Below are positions 57,795-64,000 of a DNA stretch of 64,000 bases, piece by piece. A model generated the notes under the pieces. That model worked only from the letters and a program-made list of their open reading frames with translations. It had not been told where the DNA came from and did no database searches. The first letter of the stretch is position 1. Each line of letters opens with the position of its first letter. This DNA is from Takakia lepidozioides (taxonomy: Eukaryota > Streptophyta > Takakiopsida > Takakiales > Takakiaceae), in contig CM060732.1 in NCBI GenBank assembly GCA_030704615.1, positions 43,567,053-43,631,052 on the forward strand. The letters run 5' to 3'. The translations under genes and the position numbers were made by a program.

Positions 57795-58940
57795 AACTCT
57801 TTGATTGTACACCTTACAACTTCTCGAGTGTTCAAACTGTTAGGTGTCACAGGAGATTCAACTTCAAAGACAATGGAGTTGGTGTCCTCGAGGGTGCCGC
57901 CTGGTGGATGCATCCTGTTGTTATTGGGTCATCACATTGTGATGTGCAAGTCCAAGATGTATTTGTCACTGTAGCTGCTAGAATGGCACTTTGTACAATA
58001 TTGGCTTAGCATGTGCACAGTTTTAGGGGCGTCAGTCAGTTTCATAAGTCATCTTATCACAATTGCCTGCCGTTTTCAATTCTGAATTAAGATGTCTGAT
58101 CTGGATACCTTAGGAACACTTTGACTAGGTGAGCAATGGGAAGGTTACAGCAAAAGTTTTATTGGCCCTTGAGAGTGTCTGAGACTTTTGGGCCTTGTTG
58201 ACTTAGACCACCCGTTTCATCTTGATGTTCATTGATGAACCCATCACTGAGGTGCAATTCCATTTCTCAATTGTATGATATTGCTTATCAGTGATCCTTA
58301 GGTAGGTGTAGGTTTTGGCTGTTAACCTGTTATATGGGATTCCATTGTGGGCATTTCCACTTGCATTGTAAATAGGTGCACAAACTGTTCACTACAGCTT
58401 TTAGTAATCTGCAAAGGTTGTATGTCCATATTAGGAAAGCCTTCATTGTACTAGCATGTGGGAGGATGGATCTGAAATCTGAACCTTGCTATTGCAGTCT
58501 ATCTTTTTGGAACTAAATGATGTCATGGTTTTTGATGTACATAAGTTCTGCCACATCTTATTCAGCTTAAATCTGCCTTTGTTGACCTCAGAAGCTTGGA
58601 TATAATTTCACACATGGCAGGAAGTATGTAGCACTCAAGGTATGGCGAAGTCTTATTTCTTCTGCAGACTGGGGGATATAAGCGAACGCCAAATGTCAAA
58701 TGGTTTCTGAAGAAAATTAGTTCACTTTTAGTAACAAAACACGGATGTCTCTGCATCAAGTTGGTAATGTAACGAAGAGATTTCATCAACGGAGTGTACA
58801 TAGTGGCTCTTGCCAACGTTGGATGTGGCTGGGGTCTTATTTCTCCTCAAGTTTGAGAAAAGACGAGGTGGATGCAGAGGGAAAGCTTCACTCCCCTCCT
58901 GTAATAGTATGTACAATGTGTGCTTCTTCTGCATTTGCTG
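57795..58940. other. 3' flank of HMGR, no gene seen
   Basis: AT-rich sequence with short frames and no recognisable protein motif. The beginning probably holds the 3' UTR. Confidence 0.4.
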
Positions 58941-61900
58941 TTTTTTTTAATTATTATTATTTAAACAGAACAGGGGGATTATACATTGTACTCCTGGAAA
59001 TTTTATTAATAGTAAGGAAAAAATAACCTTACAATAAAGCCATGGAGGCAGAGGAAAGAGGTTCCACTCAGAGCCAGCAGTCAAAGACAAGGGGGAGATG
59101 AGCAGGGAAGGCAGATTGCACAAGGAATCTGCAGGAGAAGCTCCTTTAAAAAAGCTGTTGCTAAGCACTAGGAAGCTGGACTAAGAAAGAAGAAAGCTGC
59201 ACTAAGAAAGCTGCAGTTAAGCACTAAGGAAGCTGAAAGTTGCAACTAAACAGGCCAGACAAGGAAACAGCAGCAAGGGAGTTGCAGACAAAGGTAGTAC
59301 TACCAAAGAGGCTGCATAACCACACCTGCAGCTCTACCAGAAGCTGCACAACCACAAGAAGCAGAATTACTGACTGCCCCAATTCTATCTATACTACATA
59401 CTGCTCCTTTTTCTTTTGGGAGCATAAAAAGACAGTTGCGTCTTTGACTTGCCCTTCCTAAGGCTGCACTTATGCCTCCAATTGACTTCACCATCTTCAG
59501 CATCTAGAGGTGAGCTCTTGGCACTAGCGGAGCTGCCAGCAGGAAGGGAGAGCTTTGTTCCATTCAATTCGTTCTTCTGAATACCTGCAGCAGAAGACCA
59601 AATTTTGCCAAGAGTTGTCGAAGGATGCGAGGAACTGGGTTTTTCTCCTGTGACTGCATCTGGAAATAGCTGCCACAAGAACAAGCCAAGCTTTCCGAGC
59701 TTCAGAGACAATAAATCTGCGTGAGCTAAGCACAAAGCCTTCTGCAAACAAGGAATATAATTTTGGAAAAGACAGAGCAACGCATTTTCCATATATGCCA
59801 TAGGGCTGCCCCTGAGAGATTCCCAAACTGGGCAATTACAGAAAACCCTCCCCTCTTTGATGTTGAGCAGCAAGGCCGAAGCGGGGAAGGTGAAGCCATT
59901 GTCCCAGAGAGCCTTACAAGGAAGTAGCACGGGACGAGACAGCAGCAGCAAAGGGGCACGAAACGAGGTAATGCTCCAAATCCTCTGGGATATTCAGATT
60001 GCAGGTTGCACAGGAAGTAGGAGGGTCAGATATGAACTGACCAACAGAAACAATTCTATTTGCAATCTTCCAGAGAAAGGCTGAAATTTTAGAAGATCTC
60101 CGTTTCTTCCAACCCAAACCACTTTCCAAGGGATAGGTTGACCAATCAGGTGTTGCCACTTCTTAAACCATTTTCTATCAAAGGTTTGTTTGGGCATAAG
60201 CAAGGAGTAACCCGAATAGCAATATTCAGTTCAAGTTATTTGTGGCCACCAAGAGAGCTTGAGGTATCTTGCAACAGGCTCTTGTGAAGGCAAATGAGGC
60301 AACGACAAGCCGTGCTCTCTTGATCAAGACAAGAGTGGGTCTGAGATAGAGGTTGCATTCAAGAAGGTATAGTTTAGGCTGGCTCCAAGCAGATCCAGAT
60401 TATAGTTCTGTTTTAATTTCCTAATTGGTTTGGTAGGCCCTCCTAGGTCTGTCGGAAACCGTTGACAGACTCTTTTTGTTTTCCTCTTGTCCTTGAAGTG
60501 TGTCCATAGGCCTCTATGCTCCTACGAACATTTAGTAATTCTTTCGCTGTCACTATTCCTAGATTGTCTTGCATAAGATAAGTTGCATCCACAAATCGAT
60601 GAAATCCATGCTGAGCTGAAGAGATTGGCACATGAAGTAGATTGTGCCTGACACGCGGTTTGTATTGGATGATTTGGAGGAGGAGCAAAAGCATATTGTC
60701 AACAACCTTCGAGTGTGTGGTGACTGTCACATAGGCATGAAGTTTATCTCTAAGATTGTGCTTGATGCCAGCTGCTTTCACCACTTTGAAGATGGGCTGC
60801 CTGGATCTTTCATATGAGGAGAAATCGGTTCCTATAGAAGATTGAATTGGAGAATGGGCTTCCAACAATTTAGTAAAGCAAAACTTATGGATGTAACATG
60901 TAACTGAACGCCCAAAGCCACCGTACTCTTTGGGAAGGCCCTTAAAGAAGAGAAACAGATAATCAGTGCATGTGGAAAGCTGCAGTTAAACAAACAATTG
61001 TGAATTACAGTTGCTCACCAGAGATGTGACATGGGTCATGAGAAATTCAAGCATCACGTGGGGTTTCAAAAACAAATCCTCAACTCCAGAACTCAGCCCT
61101 TTAATCTGCTTTACTTTGATGTACACAGTAGTGGTATTTGCATTCCTTCTACCAAAAATTTGCTAGGTCAGTATGAAGAATCTGAAGGGTCTGAGCTGAA
61201 AAGCTGTCCTAGTAAGCATTTGAATGTTGCAAACTTTGCCCACTGTTGAATTATAACCAAACACTGAGACTGTAACATGAATTGGTAAACTGATTTACAA
61301 ATTTACATAGGGTCAGCTGCTTTGTCACCAGCAAGAATGATGGACTTCGGCTCAGTGAGCGAACTGAAGTAAGCTCACTGGAGCATAGAGGAACCAACGA
61401 GTTGCAGTAATGTTGGATATCAAAATACTCGTTTCGTTGACAATTTCTACCGACCAACAAATTACCTAAAACTCATGATCAGGAGCAGCTGTGTCCGCAC
61501 CCTAACCATGAAACTTAGGCAACGAAGAGCCTCGAGGACATACAAAGATTTTGGCGCAGGGTGCACGATTCCGGCCCCACAGAGGAATGCAGATGGCCCG
61601 CCCTCCGGAGGTGGGTTGGGATTGGATTTACCAGAGATACTAGAGCAGAAGACTCTGATGTCATAGCAATGGGTACTGGTGGGCAGCACGGCAGGTTGAG
61701 GGAGGTGAAGGATACCATTTCCCCTCATGTTGAATCCAATACCCATAACGCAGTCACTAACAGTGGAGGTAGCATGAATGGCTTTGAGCTCAGACCCGAC
61801 AGAAAAACCCAGCCAAGTAGGGAATTTTCTGAGATGGCCCTGGGAAAGCAGATCAGTCCTCATGACCAAATCCCAACCAGCAGCTACACGTCTGCGGGAA

Positions 61901-63290
61901 AAGCCAACTGCAGCAGAGTCAGTTGAAATGGCTGCACCAGAATTCAGGTCCCAAAAGTGCAGAAGGTGAGACAGTCCTGCAACCTCCCAAAAAGACCATT
62001 TTTTTAGTGCAACGAACGAGACTCTCAGAGTCACGATTATAATTGCCAAACATTGGCTGTTGAGGACGGCTGAGTTTGGAGGAGAAATCCTCGCAGCTCC
62101 ACGCAGACCAGATGGTTTGCCAAGCCTTTGATCCCACCATAGGGCTAATATTAGTGTTTCCACAATGAACCGTCCATTTCAGGGAGGGAGGCCACAAGGG
62201 ACTGGTTCTTGGAGTGGCTGCCGCTAGATGGTGCCTGACAATTCTACCCCATGGGCTAGCAAGATGAGTAAAAACTCTTGGTACCCACTTCGCTAACAGA
62301 GCATAGATCTGTGATTGCGGATCCAAGACCCCCAGCCCACCATGTTTTCTTTTTTGGCAGATTTGGGCCCAACTGACTAGAGCCATCTTATGGGAAGAGG
62401 CAGCTGTAGCGCCCTAGACGAAGTTTTGAATCAGAGATTTAATTTTCCTAATGATAGTGGTTCCCCGAGACCAAACGGAGGCGATGAACCAGGTTGAAGC
62501 TAGCAAAACTTGATTGGCCCCAAGAGCTCTTCCCACCAGAGTGAGGTGGAGAGAGCTCCAAAGGATAACTTCCTCTTCAGCCTGGTGAGAACAGCCGCAA
62601 AGCGATTGTCATCAGTAAGCCCATGCCCTATCTGATGGCCCAGAGATTCATGAGCCTGCCCGTCAGAGAGCCAATTAAGCCCCAATTCCTCGCCCCCAGG
62701 ATCACAATGTTTGGAACTGGAGCTATCAGGTAATTGACTAAGAAGCCCAACAGATTTCCCCCAGTTGATCTTCAGGCCATAAGCATCACAGAAACTGCCA
62801 AGAGCATTCAGAGCGGAGGAAACATTGGAGCTGGAACTGTTATCAATGAACAAGGTGGTATCATCTGCGTAAAGAGAGGATCTTATAGAGGAAGAGGGGT
62901 CCAAAGACGGGGAGTGGGAAATGATTAGCCCAAGGAATCATCCATGAGGTGGCCTAACCATAAGCAGCAATAAGAAAGAGAAATGGGGCAAGGGGGCAGC
63001 CTTGTCGGACTGAAGCGGGAAGGATTAAGAAAGGGCTCCATTTATCAAGACTCTGCTGGAAGCTGAGGATAGGAGAATACCAATCCAAGACAGAAAGTTC
63101 CCGTTTGATTCCCGAGGCCTCCAAAGCACCAAGCAAGTAATCCCAGTTGATATTATCGAAGGCCTTCTGGAAATCCAACATCAAAAGCGCCAAGGGTTGT
63201 TGAGCAACACAAGTCATATATTGAAGAGCTCCATTGGTAAGTAAAATGTTGTCCAATATCATTCTGTTTTTGAGGAAGCGTTTATTGTGG
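58940..63290 (-). mobile_element. LINE (non-LTR retrotransposon), 5'-truncated and interrupted
   Basis: On the minus strand: 63290-62954 has QPLALLMLDFQKAFDNINWD and VRQGCPLAPFLFL; 62904-62500 has LYADDTTLFID (the YADD active site) and GLKINWGKSVGL; 62386-61919 has KRKHGGLGVLDPQSQIYALL. A zf-RVT segment lies at 60159-59914 (SCATCNLNIPEDLEHYLVSC), and a C-terminal tail reaches about 59400. Frames are broken by stops. The T-rich stretch at 58941-58965 fits the A-tail of a minus-strand copy. The RT frame is lost near 63290, so the endonuclease half is missing. About 1.2 kb (60240-61460) between the tail and zf-RVT pieces does not read as LINE and holds a PPR-DYW fragment. Confidence 0.85.
60575..60845 (+). 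pseudogene. PPR-DYW protein, C-terminal fragment
   Basis: Two frames give IDEIHAELKRLAHEV, then [37 protein letters not shown] and [13 protein letters not shown]. This is the end of the DYW cytidine-deaminase-like domain of plant organellar RNA-editing factors: the CGDCH zinc motif is present, while the central HSEKLA region and the final DYW tripeptide are absent. A frame change near 60645 and the internal deletion make it a pseudogene. It lies inside the LINE interval. Confidence 0.8.
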
Positions 63291-63600
63291 CACGATGCTT
63301 AGGTGCACGACAACTTTCCTGGATGGAAAGACTATTATTCGGCATAATCGGAGGACTAGCCTATGCAACCAGATATTCTCCACTGTCCTTAGCGGAAATA
63401 GCCTTTGCTAATAAAGAGGATAAGATCTTCCAGAAACCCTATTCGTTACGGATTATTCTTCCTAAATGGATAAAAAAAGGATGAAATTGTTGTAGGGGAG
63501 GGCAGATCTCTTCTTGCAGGCAGGCTGTTGATCGAGAGGCCCGTAGGTAGGTCGTAGGTGTACTATTAATTTGTGCTTCATACATCCTGAGAAAGTGCCC
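63291..63600. other. Unassigned sequence beyond the LINE truncation
   Basis: A plus-strand frame is open to 63483 (LGARQLSWMERLLFGIIGG), but its start is GTG and no family is recognised. It is probably not a gene. Confidence 0.25.
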
Positions 63601-64000
63601 CTTGCTCAGGGTTTATCCAGGTTGATATCATGCGTTGACTCCGGGTTGATATCAATGTATCCAGACCCAAAACTGCCATTTTTTAGTATTCGGGTGAGAT
63701 GCATAACCGGTGGTTATGAAAATACGAAAAAAGAACTCCTATACCCGGTGTAAGACCCAGCGGATATCCAGTCAATACATGGCGGATCGAGCAGCCCTAA
63801 ACTTAATAACCGGATGCATACCCGGATCCGCTGTTGTCATGTTGGTAATACCCGGAACCGTCGGATATCTAAAACCAATTTTTTTAAAATATCCAGAACC
63901 CGCGTATATGAAAAAAATGTGTAGATCTGCCCGACAATGGGCTAAACAAGTGTTGGGCGGGTATATTGATTACCCTGATATATCCGGCGGGTATATCAGG
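63600..64000. repeat. ATCCGG-rich repeat, copy 3 (runs off the window)
   Basis: Repeated CCGGATAT, ATCCGGCGG and ACCCGGATCCGC-type motifs. Near 63945 there is GTGTTGGGCGGGTATAT, the same CCCAACACT-type end as at 6375 and 13555. Confidence 0.5.

Noticed and set aside
63287-63484. Open plus-strand frame resembling a small membrane protein
   Set aside because: It begins at GTG, abuts a LINE truncation, and matches no family I can name with confidence; chance frame is more likely.

Overview
This is a nuclear window from a land plant. The evidence is a complete four-exon plant HMG-CoA reductase gene, the 3' end of a plant TCX/TSO1-like (CPP) gene, an eIF4A fragment, PPR and PPR-DYW pseudogene pieces, and spliceosomal introns with GT-AG borders. 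The transposase families, dense LINE/Ty3-gypsy/CACTA content and DYW fragments would fit a seed-free plant such as a fern, lycophyte or moss, but the lineage is not fixed by the sequence.

Layout. 0-3.1 kb: last three recognisable exons of a TCX-like gene, with a LINE remnant in the final intron. 4.2-17.3 kb: nested old elements. These are an unknown 342-codon ORF, CACTA subterminal repeats, two minus-strand Ty3/gypsy pol remnants with 3' LTRs, a CACTA MITE with intact 3-bp duplication, and ATCCGG-rich repeats. 17.4-23.1 kb: a nine-exon minus-strand gene whose C-terminal half resembles a circularly permuted (beta-class, N4/N6-type) DNA methyltransferase, and a dispersed 18-bp palindrome in its introns and 3' flank. 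23.1-47.3 kb: two arms of about 1.85 kb in inverted orientation. Each carries a degenerate copy of the same methyltransferase-like gene, and a MULE-like SWIM transposase lies beside the left arm. Between the arms sit a Ty3/gypsy retrotransposon carrying a DNMT3/DRM-like cytosine-5 methyltransferase domain and a PHD-like finger after its integrase, and a CACTA deletion derivative inserted in a TNP2 transposase gene. 47.3-53.4 kb: eIF4A and PPR fragments, tandem repeats, a MITE, a solo LTR. 55.0-57.8 kb: HMG-CoA reductase, the only gene that looks fully intact. 58.9-63.3 kb: a minus-strand LINE interrupted by a PPR-DYW pseudogene. The window ends in ATCCGG repeats.

The most notable content is that two unrelated mobile-element families here carry methyltransferase-like proteins of different folds. 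One is a C5 methyltransferase in a gypsy retrotransposon and the other a permuted N4/N6-like domain linked to a MULE-like DNA transposon. Both copies are damaged by single stops or frameshifts, so the families were probably active recently and these copies are decaying. All calls are read by eye; no database search or alignment program was run.
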